A DNA stretch of 64,000 bases from Tenrec ecaudatus. Taxonomy: Eukaryota; Chordata; Mammalia; Afrosoricida; Tenrecidae. Made by a program: the position numbers and the translations under genes. Every line of letters starts with the position of its first letter. Position 1 is the stretch's first letter. The stretch lies in NCBI RefSeq assembly GCF_050624435.1, contig NC_134535.1:123057731-123121730 (forward strand), read 5' to 3'. Shown piece by piece: positions 12,185-25,779 of the stretch. Below the pieces are notes generated by a model. The model did no database searches and was not told where the DNA came from. It was given only the letters and a program-made list of their open reading frames with translations.

Positions 12185-12661
12185 TGAGATATTTAAAGTT
12201 TATTGTGCCAACCTGGCCAATAAACACATGTGGAGCTAATTGAAGGGCAGAGAGATAAATGGCTCAGTGAGCCTTGCCTTTCTAGTTCTCAGGTCTCTTC
12301 CTTTCTGATAGTTGGTCCAGGGTGCCACTGCCTTAGCCAATTCTGTGCTTCAGCAGGTAAGGCTCGCTTCCTGCAAGACATCCCCAAGGAGAAGCCACAT
12401 GGACTTATACCAATGCAGCCCTGGGTGCTGGAGCAGCCATATGGAGACCCCTGCCAGTGCTGAGAGGCTGACACATTCACTGAGTTGGCTTTCCTCCTAC
12501 AGCCGGCATCATTGTGTGTGTTTTGTGAGATGAAGGAGAACTTTGTGGATTGGTGTCGGACACACAGGCTAATGTTGGACTACTTACCCTTTATATAAAA
12601 CTCTCTCTTATACATACGAGTTTCTGTGGATTTGTGTCTCTAAAGTACCCAGACTAACACA
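12185..12661 (+). mobile_element. Solo LTR, ERV-L-type, sense
   Basis: It begins TGAGATATTTAAAGTTTATT and ends AGACTAACACA; the 5' part (tgtgccaacctggccaataa, then gagagataaatggctc) aligns by eye with the 5' LTR of the provirus at 44895. Flanking 5-mers gtaac (12180-12184) and ggaac (12662-12666) differ at one base, fitting a 5-bp target duplication. No internal region is attached. Confidence 0.82.
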
Positions 12662-13682
12662 GGAACATTTAAGAAAAATGGTATTACATCCATTATCAAA
12701 AAGAAAACAAATCCAAGATCTATCCTGAAGTATAATGCTGTCAGTGATAGAATAAAATCCATACCCTACACAAAACACTAGTTAATTTTGTTAATATTCA
12801 TATTTATGCAAGAATGATGTGTACAGTTGAAGAAACTAAAGACTTTTACCAACTTCTGAAGTCTGGAATTGACCAAACATACAATCAAGATGCAGTGACA
12901 ATTTACTGTTGATTGGACTACAAAATTAGAAATGAAGGATTGATAGTTGGAAGTATTACCTAAGTGATGGAAACAATGCTGGCAATCATATGATAAACTT
13001 GCTCATGAACATGAACTTATTTCCTGAAAATACCATTTTTCAACAATGTAAATGTTGCTTACACATGCGAACTTGTCAAGATAATATATGTAGTAATTCA
13101 ATTGTCTATTGGAAAAGCTCAATTTCATTTAACAAAAACCAAGTTACTTCAACTATTGAATAGACCACTAACTGCTCATATAATGAATCTGAAGAAAAGT
13201 ATAACAAGTCCCTACTATCTAAAATATAACTTCGAGGCTGCATTTTTCCAGTAGAAAGAAATATTCAAGATTTAAGTTGAAGGATTGTTGAAGAATTCTA
13301 TGGGCAAAATATTTGAATGGCATAGGAAGACTTAAAGAAAGTTGGAAGCCCTACACAGAGGCTCTGTACCAAAAAGAATTGGTTGACATTCAACTATTTC
13401 TTGATGATAACATTTGATCAAGAGCAGATGATTCTGATGAAAGAAGTCAAAACTACACCTAAAACATTGGCTGTTGAAACATGAGGCTCCAGAAATAGAC
13501 AGAATACAAAATGGCATGGGCACATCAACAAATGGATGCAACACTGGAACTGATCAATCATCTATGCCAAAACAATTTGTAAGAGTGTTGCCTGGCCAAC
13601 TGACTGGAAGAGGTCCATAGTTGTATCCATTCCAAAGAAAGGTGAATCAGTAGAATGCAAAAATTATTGAAAATATTGTTAC

Positions 13683-13745
13683 TATCACCAAATTCAAAAC
13701 CAAACTCACTGCTATCAAGTGGATGCCAACTCAAAGTGAAGATAT
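13683..13745 (-). repeat. AfroSINE tail fragment, antisense
   Basis: The phrase caaactcactgctatcaagt followed by ggatgccaactca is the reverse complement of the AfroSINE tail. It lies inside the RTE copy. Confidence 0.55.
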
Positions 13746-14231
13746 ATGGCAAGACTACACCATAGGTAAGTAATAATTCCTAAAGTTAATTCAGAAAAGT
13801 CATAGCAGTAGATTGGGAACGTACTACCAGTGATTCAACTTGAGTTTAGAAAAGGAAGGGAAACTAGGAAGATGAGTATAATTGATGATATGAGGTGAAT
13901 CTTGACTGAAAACAGAAAATACCATAATTACCTGTGTTTCATTAATTATGCAAAGGCATTGAACAGTATGACTCATAACAAGCTCTGGATAACATTGAGT
14001 GGAATGGGAATTCTGGAATACTAATTGTAGTCCTATGAAATCTGTGCATGCAACAAGTCAGAGTTGTTAGAACAAAACAGGGGCTACTGAATTATTTAAA
14101 ATCAGGGATGGTGTGTATAAGGGCTGTGTTGTCTTTTTCTTATACATATTCAGTCTTTATGCTGAACAAATAATTTTAAAAGGTGGACCGTATGAAGGTG
14201 AACATGGCATCAGGATTGGAGGAAGACTCTT

Positions 14232-14400
14232 TAAAATATTGGTGGGACAGAGAGTGAAGCATTGGTATGCTAACTGCAAACCCACCAGCTGCTCTGAAGG
14301 ACAAAGATGAGTCTCTCTACTACCACATAAATTTACAGTTTCAGAAATCCACAGAAGCAGTTCTCCTCTTAATAGTTCACCAGGAGTCATATCTGCTTGA
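14232..14400 (+). repeat. AfroSINE fragment, sense
   Basis: Text from tggtatgctaactgcaaacc through agatgagtctctctactacc and ttcagaaatccacagaagca follows the order of a sense AfroSINE body. It interrupts the RTE copy. Confidence 0.65.
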
Positions 14401-14762
14401 AGACAGTGGGATTTTCTTGATTTTTTGTTTGTTTTTAATATGTAGATGACACCACTTGGCTTGATGAAAGCAAAGAATACTCGAAGTACTTACTGATGAA
14501 GATCAAAGACTCGTCTGAGTGGCTTAAAGAAAAAAGGAGGAAAGTGACACTGAAGTGAACTTGGAGTCTTGTGACAAACAAGTTCACTTCAAACAACACA
14601 CACACACAAAAGATCAAAGACTCAAGCCTGCAGGATACAAAGACTTCTTCAATATACAGAAAACACACTGCCCGCCAGCCAGTTCCAATACAAAGCAGCC
14701 CGTAAGGGCACGGTAGAGCCACCTGTGAATTACTGAAACTTTAACTCTTCCTGGAATAGAAA

Positions 14763-14960
14763 ATTCCTGGTAACCTAGTGATAACAGATTAGGCTGCTAA
14801 CAACAAGGTCAGCAGTTTAAAACCACCAGCTGCTTATTGGGACAAAGATGAACCTTTCTACTCCTGTATGACAGTCTCAGAAACCCACAGGGGCAGTTGT
14901 GTCCTGTCCTATAAGGTTGCTATGACTCACAATTGACACAATGGCAGTGAGATCAAGAAA
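14763..14960 (+). repeat. AfroSINE, sense, near complete
   Basis: The order is complete: head (ctggtaacctagtgataaca), box-B-like region (aaggtcagcagtttaaaacc), body (aacctttctactcctgtatg) and tail (gttgctatgactcacaattg). Confidence 0.85.
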
Positions 14961-15259
14961 ACTGTAAACATCCCAACTGAACAAGAAACTCCATGATAAA
15001 TGCAGAACAGATTGTCAAGGATTTCATTGTACTTGAATCCCAGATTAATACCCATGGAAGCAACAATCAAGAATTCAAATGAAAAATGGGAGAAAACTTT
15101 CCAGAGGATGGATTAACACAGTAACTCCAACAAGGGGCTCAAATATGGCAACAACCATTTGAATGGTGCAAGATTGCGTAAATGTTTTACTCTACCATGC
15201 ATTGGATTGTTATGAATCTGAACTGACTTGATGGCCTCTAACAATTACTAAGTATGATG

Positions 15260-16635
15260 GTAGCTTTGGGGTTTTGCTTCTTTGTACTTACTGCCAAATA
15301 TTTATTAGCTGAGGGGAAATTTCTGCCTTAGTTTTCTGAAATTTGTTTCTGAAAAGGTCTTATATAATTGTGTGGATAATGAACATATTGAAAGGTCTTC
15401 AAAAATTCATGAAAACATGGAATGAAAAGATAAGGGAATTTTTCCATAAACTTTTTGAAATCTACTTATCTCACACGTTCTCAATGTTAAATAAATTGGC
15501 TCTTCTGGAATAAATCCTAATGAGTCATTATTTTACCCTTTTTATAGTTCTAAATTTAAATTCTTTGAATTTTCTGTAAAATTGGTATTTTATTTATTTA
15601 TTTTAGGAAAAGCATTGGAAAAACTCAGCTACACATTTCTCTCTTCTCATCTGAAAACATTGTGTTTATGTTCACTGATGTCTGGTATATATATAATAAT
15701 TACCAATGTGGGTTCCTTTCATGTGCAGATGAGGAGGAAGATGATAGTTTGAAGATGCAAATGTTAATAGAATTAAGGAAATTTAATTCCACAATATCTT
15801 ACTTCATTCCATGATAAATGCTGTTTAAAATTATCTTCAATCACAGGATATTATCTGGGAAAAATACTTGCACTAACAATCTTCTTCCAACTGGAAATTT
15901 AATCCATGTACTTTCCATCTTCACTGGATTACTTCTCACATATGATTTTTTGTTGCTTTATTACTCAACATACACAAAATATAATCCATGTTCATATCCA
16001 TAAACAGCATATCACTTAAGTGGTTCATATTTCTTATGTACCAGAACAAGGAAATAAAGAGTTACATTTGGCAAGTCATTCACAGTGGAAAGGTTTCTGT
16101 TTGTTTGTTTTATAACAATCTGACATTGTTATTCTTGGGGTTTGCATTATCTAACATTTATCTGACTTAATGTTCAGAGTATCAAGGAGGTCCACATTTT
16201 GATTGACAGCTATGTCAATTAAATAAGGCAGTGTTAAGTGCTGCCCTTTTTCTTTAGTTGTGTTTTGGGTTTGTTTTGTTTTTTCACTCTCTCACATTTG
16301 GAATACGTGCTGTCGCTTACTTCTAGGATTGGTCTACCCACTCCTTTATCTAACATAATTTAGAATAATGCATTTGCAAAAGATTCTCCAAATGATGCTC
16401 CATTTTAGTCATTTTTCAGGATTTTGTTCTGAAGTTTTGAGCCATGGCTTCAAACAGCTAAATGCTCTACTAGAAACCTAAGGGTTTGGTATTCTCCCAC
16501 ACTCAAAAACCAATAGGAAACAAAGGCTGATGATCGACTGTCACAGAACCAGTCATAGGAAATGCTGTGGGGCACAGCTCTACTCTGTACAGAGTGTCTT
16601 CATGAATCCAAATGGGTACTATGGCAACTTTTTCT
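15260..16635. other. Unassigned AT-rich intergenic DNA
   Basis: No gene or repeat could be recognised. Open frames on the plus strand at 15818-16170 are short and low-complexity. Confidence 0.4.
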
Positions 16636-16639
16636 TTCT

Positions 16640-19600
16640 TGTTAACATTAGAGGAGTGGGAGTCAGGGGAAGATGGCGACCAGATAGGTAGCTTATGCTC
16701 AGTGCTCTGTGGAGTTCAGTGAGTGGGGAGATTTGGGGGACAAGTAGGGATATTAGGTCTGTCAGTCGATTCCCAAGACCACTCAGAGCACTTCTCTGAA
16801 CCAGAAACCCACTCCCACTCTATCACCAGCATTCCCTGCAGACGCCCAGGGTCTCTTACGGTGCTCAGGGCACCTGCTCTGCCTGGACTGGCACCACAGG
16901 GCAGCAAGGTGCACGGCAGAGGCTGCTGCCCAGCTTTGGTGTTCCACGCTGAATCACCAGCAAGTACCCACTCTCCACTACCCTTTCCCAGGGTTCCCGG
17001 GTTCCCGTGTGGGTGCTCCAGCCAGCACTCCCCCACTCTGCAGAGATGCATCCCCCATGTGGGCGCCCCTCGTGATCCAGTGGACCAGACCCTCCCCGGG
17101 AGGTGTGCACGCTGCGCCACAGCGCAATCAGGCAGATGGCAGAGGCTGCGGCCTGCCTTTGTGCTCCAGCAAACCACCCACCAGACCTGCCTCCACACTC
17201 AGAGGTCTCAGCCCAGGGGTTTCCGTCCCATCTCTGCACACCTCACAGATCCACCAGCCAGCCGCCACCCTGGCCTTCCCTCCCAATACACACGTACACA
17301 CACACATGCGCATGCACATAGAGGCCCCATCCTGCCACACCGCTTCAGGCCTGCCAGGCAGCACACAAGTCTGGCAGAAGATTCTGCAGCTGTGGCATAG
17401 GGATGCAAGCCTTTGGGGCTTGCCTACTGCATTCTCCCTTCTCCCTGCTCACTCCACCCCACCCTCTGTGCTCCAAGTGGTGGATCTTCTAGCCAGTGGC
17501 ATCTCCCCTCCCACCCGCCTACCTGTGTGAAGAGCCCCTAGCCAGAAACAGGTCATCCAATCCCCAACCCATCCCCTCAATATGCTTCCCTGCACTGGAG
17601 TCAACACTTTCTATGAGACTTCAGAGTGCACAGCTGCAAATAACCCCTAAGGAGACCTGAAGGTGGCTGGAGCACAAACCATAGACCAAGGTGAGAGGGA
17701 AACCCCAGCAGGATAAAGGTGAAACACAACACCTCAAGGCAATTGGCTAAAGGCAGCCTGCTGAAACACCAACACCAATCCCCCAAAGAGAGAGCCCGGG
17801 GCTCTGAGGCACCCAGGAAAATGGTGCCTAGTTCCAATAAATCGACCAAAAAACAGCAAGTTGCTGCCACAGCTTCAACAAAAAAAGAGAAACAAAATCT
17901 AATGCCACAAGACGACCTGGATCTAATGGCAGTCATAGAAAAGGCAAATGTTTTATTGAGGGAATGCATGCAAGGAGGCCCATGTCCACCTGCTACCCTA
18001 CAACTAAACTTATAAATATATGCACATAGGTCTATTTTCCCCATAATCATAAATATATTTACATATGTACATGTCTGTATTTAGGCTTCTATGTATGCCC
18101 TTTGCCTCCTACTACTTTCCTCTATTTCCTTACGCTTTCTTCCTGTCCCACTACCATGTTCAGTCTTCATTCTGGGATCAGTAATTCCTCTCAGTAACCT
18201 TGCTCTTGGTCACCCACTACCAGTACTCCCATCCCCTCCCTCCACTGGTTTTGAACCACTCATTGTTCCCTTGCCCCTGGGTTGGCCAACACCTCTTCCC
18301 ATTCTCTACCTCCCACACTCATATGTCCCTCCAGGAAATTGGTCCCGTTATTTTCTTCTCACATGGTTTGTCCAGCCTATCTTCTCTAGGTGGACCTGCA
18401 GATATAGTAATATGTGCATAAAAATGAGGATGGCTTTGATTGCATTCCCTCAATACAAGAGCGCTTTGCTCATCTAAATGGTCATTTCATGTGCCCCCCT
18501 TCCAGGCATATAGCGTCTGGGTCTTAAAGGCTTGAAGGCAAACAAGCAGCCATGTAGCTCAGAAGCAACAAAGCCCACAGAGAAGAAGCACACCAGTCTA
18601 AGTGAACACGAGGGGTTGAAGGGATCATATAGCAGAGACCAAAGAACAAAAACCATCATTGTGTGATCACCTTCCCTACATAAACGCTGAAGACGAATGT
18701 GTGCATAAGTAAATGTGGTGAAGAAGGCTGATGGTGCATGGCTATTGAGAAATGTAGCGTCTGGGGACTTAAAGGCATGAAAATAAACAAGCGACCACCT
18801 AGCCCAGAAGCAACAAAGTCCACATGGAAGCGTCACACCAACATGTGTGATCATGAAGGGCCCAGGTGACCAGGTCTCAAGCAACAAAGGAGAGGGGCAG
18901 GGGAAAACATCATATCATCGTGAATGAGGGGAGAGAATGATTCGGACCCAATGACCATCTGTAGACAACTGGACATTACTTGCAGAGGAGTAGTGGGGAG
19001 GAGATGAGTCACTCAGGGTTCAGTGTAGCAATAATGAAACTCACAACCTTCCTCTAGTTCTTAAACACTTCTTCCCCACAACTATCGTGCTCCCAATTCG
19101 ACCTTGAAAACCTGGTTAGACCAGAGGATGAACCATGGTACAGATGGGATCTGGAAACACAAGGAATCTAGGACAGATGAATCCCTCGGGACCAACGGTG
19201 AGAGTGGAGATACAGGGAGGGAAGGGGGAGTAGGAAGGGGGAACTGATCACAGGGCTCTACATATAACCTCCTCTCTGGGGGATGGGGAACAGGAAAGTG
19301 GGTGAATGGAGATGCCGGTCAGTGTAAGATAAGATAAAATAACAATTTATAAATTATTAAGGGTTCATGAGGGAGGAGGGAGCAGGGAGGGAGGGGGAAG
19401 GAAAAAAGGAAAATGAGCTGATAACAGGAACCCAAGTGGAAGACACATTTTGAGAATGATGAGGGCAACGAATGTTTAATTGTGCTTTACACAATTGATG
19501 TATGTATGGATTGTAATAGAGTTGTATGTTCCCCAATAGAATGATTTTTAATAAATAAATAAACTACCTTATACTAAAAAAAAAAAAAAGAAAGAAAGAA

Positions 19601-22600
19601 AGAAAGAAAAGAAAAGGCAGATGTTAACCTCCCACAGAAAGAAATCTTCAGAATGCTGCTTGGAGTTATATAGGACATGAGGGAAGCCTTACAGAAAAAG
19701 GATGAAATGATAGAGGAAATAAAGGCCATGCACCAAAGGGAAATAAAGGAGTTAAATGGCGAGATAACAAAACCTAATAGCAAACTCAAGGATTTCACCT
19801 AGAGAATAGAGAAGGCAGAGAACGCACCTGTGACCTAGAGGATTAACAAGCAGAAATTAATAAACGTGAGAAAAGGATTAACAAGTCCAGCAGAGAAGCT
19901 GAAGAAAACCTCAGAGCTATGTCTAACGCTATGAGAAGGAACAACATCATAATTATCAGCTTGCCGGAGGAATGCATATCAAGGAAACCAACATCCAAAA
20001 TAATGATGGAATGCTTGGAGGAAAACTTCCCTAGCTTCATGAACAAAAACCAGGCAACTATGCAGGAGGCTGAAAGAATGTCAACTAGACTGAATCCCAA
20101 GAAGAAGTGACCAAGACAGATAGTTGTTAAATTAACCAATTATGAGGAAAAGGAGAAAACTATGAGAGAACCTAGGGAAAACTGGCAACCACATATAAAG
20201 GCAAGCAGATACGAATATGCTCAGATCTATCAGCAGACACTACAAAGAAGAGGAGACAGTGGAACAAGATAATCCAAACATTTTAGGAAAATAATGCAAA
20301 TCCAAGAATACTCTACCCAGCCAAATTATCTATCAAAATTGATGGAGAACTGAGAGTCTTCTCACACAAGGAAAGTGTCAAAAAATATGCTAAAAGGAAC
20401 CCATCACTACAAAAGATCCTCACCAACCCAGTATGGGCAGAAGAATAACACTCACCAAGCACATGGAAGAGACAACCACACAGAACAACTCCACCCAGAG
20501 AACATCAAATGGAAAACAACTCCCAAGATAACACAGGCTTGACGATGGAAAGAAGGCAAGAATGAGCCATAAACACTCATATGCACAACCCATGGAAAAG
20601 AAATAAAGGTAGGAAACATCCAACATAAGAAGGATACAATGGCACTACAAAGTCCACAGACAGATGTAATAACCATGAATATCAATGGATTGAACTCAGG
20701 CCTTAAGAGACAGAGACTAGCAGACTGACTTAGAAAACACAACCCCTCCATCTGCTGCCTACAGGAGGCACGTCTCAACATTACAAACAAAAATAGAATG
20801 AGAATCAAAGGCTGGAGAAAAATATACCAAGCAAACCGCAATTCAAAAAAAATCAGGGGTTGCATTCATTATCTTGGATAAAATTGACCTCAAAGTGCAA
20901 CCATAAAAAGAGATAAGGATGGACACTATATAAGCTCAAGGGAACAGTGCATAAAGAACCACTAAACATTCTAAACATTTTCTCACCGAACAAGCATTCA
21001 GCAGAATATGTCAATCAAACACTCCAAAAGATGAAAAACGAAATCACAGCTTCAACAATTTTAGTAGGTGACTTCAATAAACCACTCTCTGAGAGATAGA
21101 TCACTTGGAAAGAAACTCAACAAGGAAACTGAAGAGCTAAACACTACATTTAGACAATTTGACCTGATAGATATCTGTAGAGCTCTCCACCCAAATACAA
21201 AACAATTCACATTATTTTCTAGGCCACATGACATATATACAAAATAGACCACATGCTGGGGCATAAGTCGAACCCAAATAAGTTTTAGCACATTGATATC
21301 ATGCAGATCTCGCTCTCTGACCACTGTGCCTGAAGATTGGAAATCAACAAAAATGATAAAGAAATCAAGGGCAAATAATTTGGAGAATGAATAACTCTCT
21401 ATTGCAAAGGAGTGTGTACTGGCTCAGATTAGAGATCAGAGGTGAAATTAGGAAAGTTCTAGAAACGAAAGAGAATGAAAACACGACATACCAAAACCTA
21501 TGGGACCCAGCAAAGGCAGCCATCAGAGGAAGGTGTTTCATAGCATCACATGCACATTTAAGAAGGAGGAGAGTCTTATGATTGATACACTGGCATAAAA
21601 TTTACAGCAACTAGAGCAGAGTCGACAAGACAATCCAACTAATAGCAAAAGAAAATAAATAATAAAAATTAGATCTGAGATTCAGGAGAGAGAAAATAAG
21701 AAAACTATGGAAAAAATCAATACTGCTACAAGTTGGTTCTTTGAAAAGGTAAATCGAATCAACAAACCTCTTGCGAATTTGACCAAAGAACCGAAAGAAC
21801 ACATTTCAATAGCAAGGATGAGGGATGAAAGAGGAGATATTAGAACAGATATTAGTGAAATCAAAAGAATAATTACACAGTACTATGACAGACTGTACTC
21901 CAATGAATTAAAAAACTTGGAAGACATGGAAAAATTATTGGAAAAACAATCTCTCCCTAGATTATCTCTAATGGTAGTCAAGAACCTCAACAAACCCATA
22001 TCAATAGAAGAAATAGACAAGGTTATCAAGGGATTACTAACCAAAAAAATCACCTGAACCATATGTGTTTACAGGAGAATTCTATCAAGCATTCAGGGAA
22101 GAACTGACACCAATCCTGCACAAACTCTTCCAGAATATATAAAAAGATGGCAAACTCCCAAATTCCTTCTATGAAGCTAGAGTAACTGATAACTAAACTG
22201 GCCAAGGATCCCACAAATTTCTGTAATGAATATCGATGCAAAATTCCTTAACAAAATACTAGCCAACAGAATAAAAAAGTATATAAAACAAATAATTTAC
22301 CATGACCAAGTGGGATTCACACCAGGGATACTGGGATGGTTCAGCATACGAAAGACCATTAGTATTATTCATTACATTGAAATGAAAAAAGTATAAGAAC
22401 CACATGATAATAACGATAGATGTGAAAAAAGTATTTGACAACATCCTACACGAATTCATGTTTAAGACACTCAAGAACATAGGAATGGAAGGAAAATTCC
22501 TCAAATAATACAAGCTATATATGAAAAACCAAAAAAAAACAAAAAAAACCAACAGTCAATGTGGTAGTCAATTGAGAAAAGACAAGATCAATTCTTCTGA

Positions 22601-24575
22601 AAAAGGGGACTAGACAAGGATGTCCTTTGTCCCCACTCCTATTTAACATTGTACTGGAGGTCCTAGCTAACAATATAAGGCAAAGAAAAGACATGAAATG
22701 TATTCGTTTGGGGAAGGAAGAAATGAAGCTATCGTTATTTGCAGATATGATTTTTATATATGGAAAATCCTATAAGTTCCACGAGAGGAGTACTGGAAGC
22801 AATACAGGAATATGACAGAGTAGCTGGTTACAAGAGCAACAAACAGAAGTCTATCACACTACTTTACACATCGGACAAGGCCACAGAAGAGGGATTCACA
22901 ATAGCCAAACACAAATTGAAATATCTAGGGATATACCTGACCCAAAAAACAAAAGATCTGTACCAGGAAAACTACAAAACACTATTAAAAGAAACCAAGG
23001 ATGACCCCAACAAATGGAAGGACATCCCATGCTTGTGGATAGGTAGACTCAATATTGTAAAGATGTCAATTATACCCAAGATACTATATAAGTTCAATGC
23101 TATCTTGATCCAAATTCCAGCATCTTTCTTCAAAGAGTTTGAAACACAGATTACCAACTTCATATGGAGAGGTAAGAAACTGAGAATTAGCAGAGAACTC
23201 CTCAAGAAGATGGACAAAGGTGGAGGTCTTGCTTTACCCGACGTTAGCCCTACTATACAACCACAGTGGTCAAAATAGAGTGGTATTGGTATAATGATAG
23301 ATATTCAGACCAATGGAAAAGGATTGAAAGCCCAGAAATAAAATCATCAGCATACAGACAACTGACCTTTGATATAGGCCCCAAAAATATCAGATGGGAA
23401 GCGGATGCCCTCTTCAATTTGTGGTGCTAGGAAAAATGGATACGTAGCTGCAGAAAAATGAAGCAAGACCCTTACCTCACTCTATACACAAGAATAAATT
23501 CAAGGCAGATCACAAACGTGGAGGTAAAACCCCAAACTATTAGGGCCATGAATGAGGGAATTGAGACAAACCTGAGAATCTTGGCACAAGGACTTCATAG
23601 GCTATCAGAAATCGGGAAGGACACCAACACAGAGGAGGCACAAATTGACCAGTGAGATATACTAAAGATAAAACACTTATGTGCATCGAAAGAATTCGCC
23701 AAGAGAGTAATTAGAGAGGTCACGGGCTGGTGTGCTTCTTCTATGGGGGCTTTGCTGTTTCTCAGTTAGATGGTCCTTTAGGCTGGAAGATAAGCAAGAG
23801 GTGATCTAACTGAGAAACAACATAGCCCACATCTAACAGAAACAACATAGCTCACAGCCCACCAGCCTGTGATATCACAAAACTTTGAAGGGATCAGGTA
23901 TCAGGCATCAAAGACAAGAAAAAAAATCATAGCATTGTGAATGAGGGGAAGTGTGGGGTGGGGACCCAGGGCCCATCTGTGGGAAATTGGACACCCCCTT
24001 ACAGAAGGGCCGCGGGGAGGAGACAAGCCAGTCAGGGTGCAGTGTAGCAATGATGAAACATACAATTTTCCTCTAGTTCTTGAATGCTTCCTCCATCCCA
24101 CTATCATAATCCCAATTCTACCTTACAAATCCAGCCTGGCCAGAGGATGTACACTGGTACAGATAGGAACTGGAAATACAGGGAATCCAGGACAGATGAA
24201 CCCCTCAGGAGCAGTGGTAAGTGTGGTGATACCAGAAGGGTGGAGGGAAGGTGAGGGAGAAAGGGGGAACAAATTACAAGGATCTACATATAACCTTCTC
24301 CCTGAGGGACAAACAGCAGATAAGTGGGTGAAGGAAGACATCGGATGGTGTAAGATATGGCAAAATAATAATAATTTATAAATGATCAAGGGTTGGTGGG
24401 GGAAGGGGAAGCAGGGAGGGAGGGGAAAAATGAGGAGCTGATACCAAGGGCTCAAGTAGAAAGCAAATGTTTTGAGAGTGATGATGGCAACATATGTACA
24501 AATGTGCTTGACACAATGGATGAATGTATAGATTGTGATAACAGTTGTACAAGTCCCCAATAAAATGATATTAAA
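16640..24575 (+). mobile_element. Full-length but inactive L1, sense, interrupted by another L1 fragment
   Basis: The 5' UTR (16640-17700) is GC-rich and starts with the L1-typical gggaagatggcgaccagata. ORF1 begins near 17719 and resumes at 19612 after a nested insertion; the coiled-coil part is visible around 19670-19800 and further ORF1 sequence to 20450. ORF2 runs from about 20640 (endonuclease start VITMNINGLNSGLKRQRLAD) to 23655, with RT text [20 protein letters not shown] at 22610-22670 and an FADM variant of the FADD catalytic box at 22740. The 3' UTR (23690-24575) carries an internal inversion. Without the insertion the length is about 6.3 kb. Stops and frameshifts are frequent, so it cannot mobilise. 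Confidence 0.9.
17940..19625 (+). mobile_element. Nested L1 3' fragment inserted into L1 ORF1
   Basis: An L1 3' end with a terminal A-rich tail (19576-19612) splits the host L1 ORF1. The flanks repeat: gaaaaggcaaatgtt at 17939-17953 and gaaaaggcagatgtt at 19612-19626, one mismatch. Removing the segment restores the ORF1 reading ...MAVIEKADVNLPQKEIF, which is direct support for insertion. The fragment lacks ORF2 and is 5'-truncated. Confidence 0.9.
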
Positions 24576-24579
24576 ATAT

Positions 24580-25440
24580 ATCTCTATTAGAGGAGTAATC
24601 AGAGAGTATTCATTAAAAACAAATTGAAAATTTTATGTTTTGGAGAAATGTAGCATGCATCAAAGTGGGGTCAACAAATAGTATTATGACACTAAATTTT
24701 TGTGATTAAATTTTTACAAGGGGGTTTTTCTATTTGTGATGAAAAATACAAGATAACATTGATAAACAACCCTGTTACAGAAAAGTCCAATATTAACACT
24801 GAGAATAATAAGGAAACTACAATCTTTCCCCATTTTCAACAGGGTTCCATTCTGACAATTTCCTAGTCCATCAGTTCTGAGAGAAGTAAGATTTCTCTCT
24901 CTCTCTCTCTTTGCTAGTTTTTATTATTACTATCTTTTCAGAATCTTTATAAATCCTACATTTTTCTTCTGGAGTTAGAAACATTACAAAAAATTTAAAG
25001 GTATATTTCAGTATATGCATATATATCTGAATATGTACAAATCATAAAAATTTATTCTGATGAAGTTTTTAAAGTATTGTTATCTTGTCAATTGCAGTAA
25101 TAACTCTACTTGTGGAAAGTCTTGGGCTTTTAAAAAATGTAGCATTATTTTTAAGCATAGGGATGATGTTTCTAGTCAGAATGTTAGTGACAATTGTTTG
25201 TATGGTTCTTTTTTCCCCTTTTTCATGTTTTTATGTAATAACTCCCTGCTTCTCAGATCTGTCTATTGACTTTAGCAAAATAATCAGTCTTTGGATTCAT
25301 GTTTCCAAAAAAATATGTGTAGCTAAAGATATAAAACCACTGAAAATTCTAATCCAAAAAAGAAGTCTAGGAAAGTTCTAATCAAAGAAAACTACCAACT
25401 CATTGTCAACAGGTCCTTTCAGACTCATAGGACTGAGTAG
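24580..25440. other. Unassigned AT-rich DNA with a short CT run
   Basis: The stretch contains a CT microsatellite at 24893-24910. A frame open at 25085-25381 on the plus strand encodes a hydrophobic peptide that I do not recognise and that has no clear splice sites. Confidence 0.35.
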
Positions 25441-25444
25441 AACT

Positions 25445-25640
25445 GTCCCAGTAGGATAGGAGACCTGCTGGTATAGTGGACAACGTGTGGGACTGCTCAC
25501 TGCAAAGTTGTCAGTGTGAAATCCTAGCCTCTCCACGGGATAAAGATGGGGTTTTTGACATCCATAAAGATTTATGGTCTCAGACAACCACTGGGAAAGT
25601 TCACTATGAGTTGGAACTGACTGAAGATAAGTGAGTTTGA
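25445..25640 (+). repeat. AfroSINE, sense, diverged
   Basis: Order of head (tggtatagtggacaacgtgt), body (tctccacgggataaagatgg) and tail (ctatgagttggaactgactg) is that of a sense AfroSINE. The copy is diverged relative to 14763. Confidence 0.75.
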
Positions 25641-25779
25641 TTTGGAAGTCTTATAGAGTTTCCAAGGCTGTAGAAATCTTTACAAAAGCAGATTTTATAT
25701 ATACATCTATCAAATACATCAATATCCCACACTGCAGCTGGTAGTTCAAACCTAAAGACCATTCAGTTAGCAGCTGAAA

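Larger units (their letters stand above)
12680..15255 (+). mobile_element. RTE (BovB-type) LINE, endonuclease to tail, with SINE insertions
   Basis: A longer decayed RTE copy. The AP-endonuclease part is visible at 12720-13000 and the RT part at 13540-14170 (phrases equivalent to the LVPIPKKG, FINYAKALNS and LFSLYAEQI blocks), with the element ending at about 15255 in an AfroSINE-like tail. AfroSINE-derived segments interrupt it at 13683, 14232 and 14763. There are many stops. Confidence 0.8.

Noticed and set aside
16723-17530. Long overlapping open frames on both strands (up to 225 residues)
   Set aside because: They lie in the GC-rich 5' UTR of the full-length L1, where stop codons are rare by composition; no known protein is matched and both strands are open.
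22760-23278. A 172-residue open frame as a possible gene
   Set aside because: It is the surviving ORF2 thumb region of the sense L1, recognisable by its order relative to the RT motif upstream.
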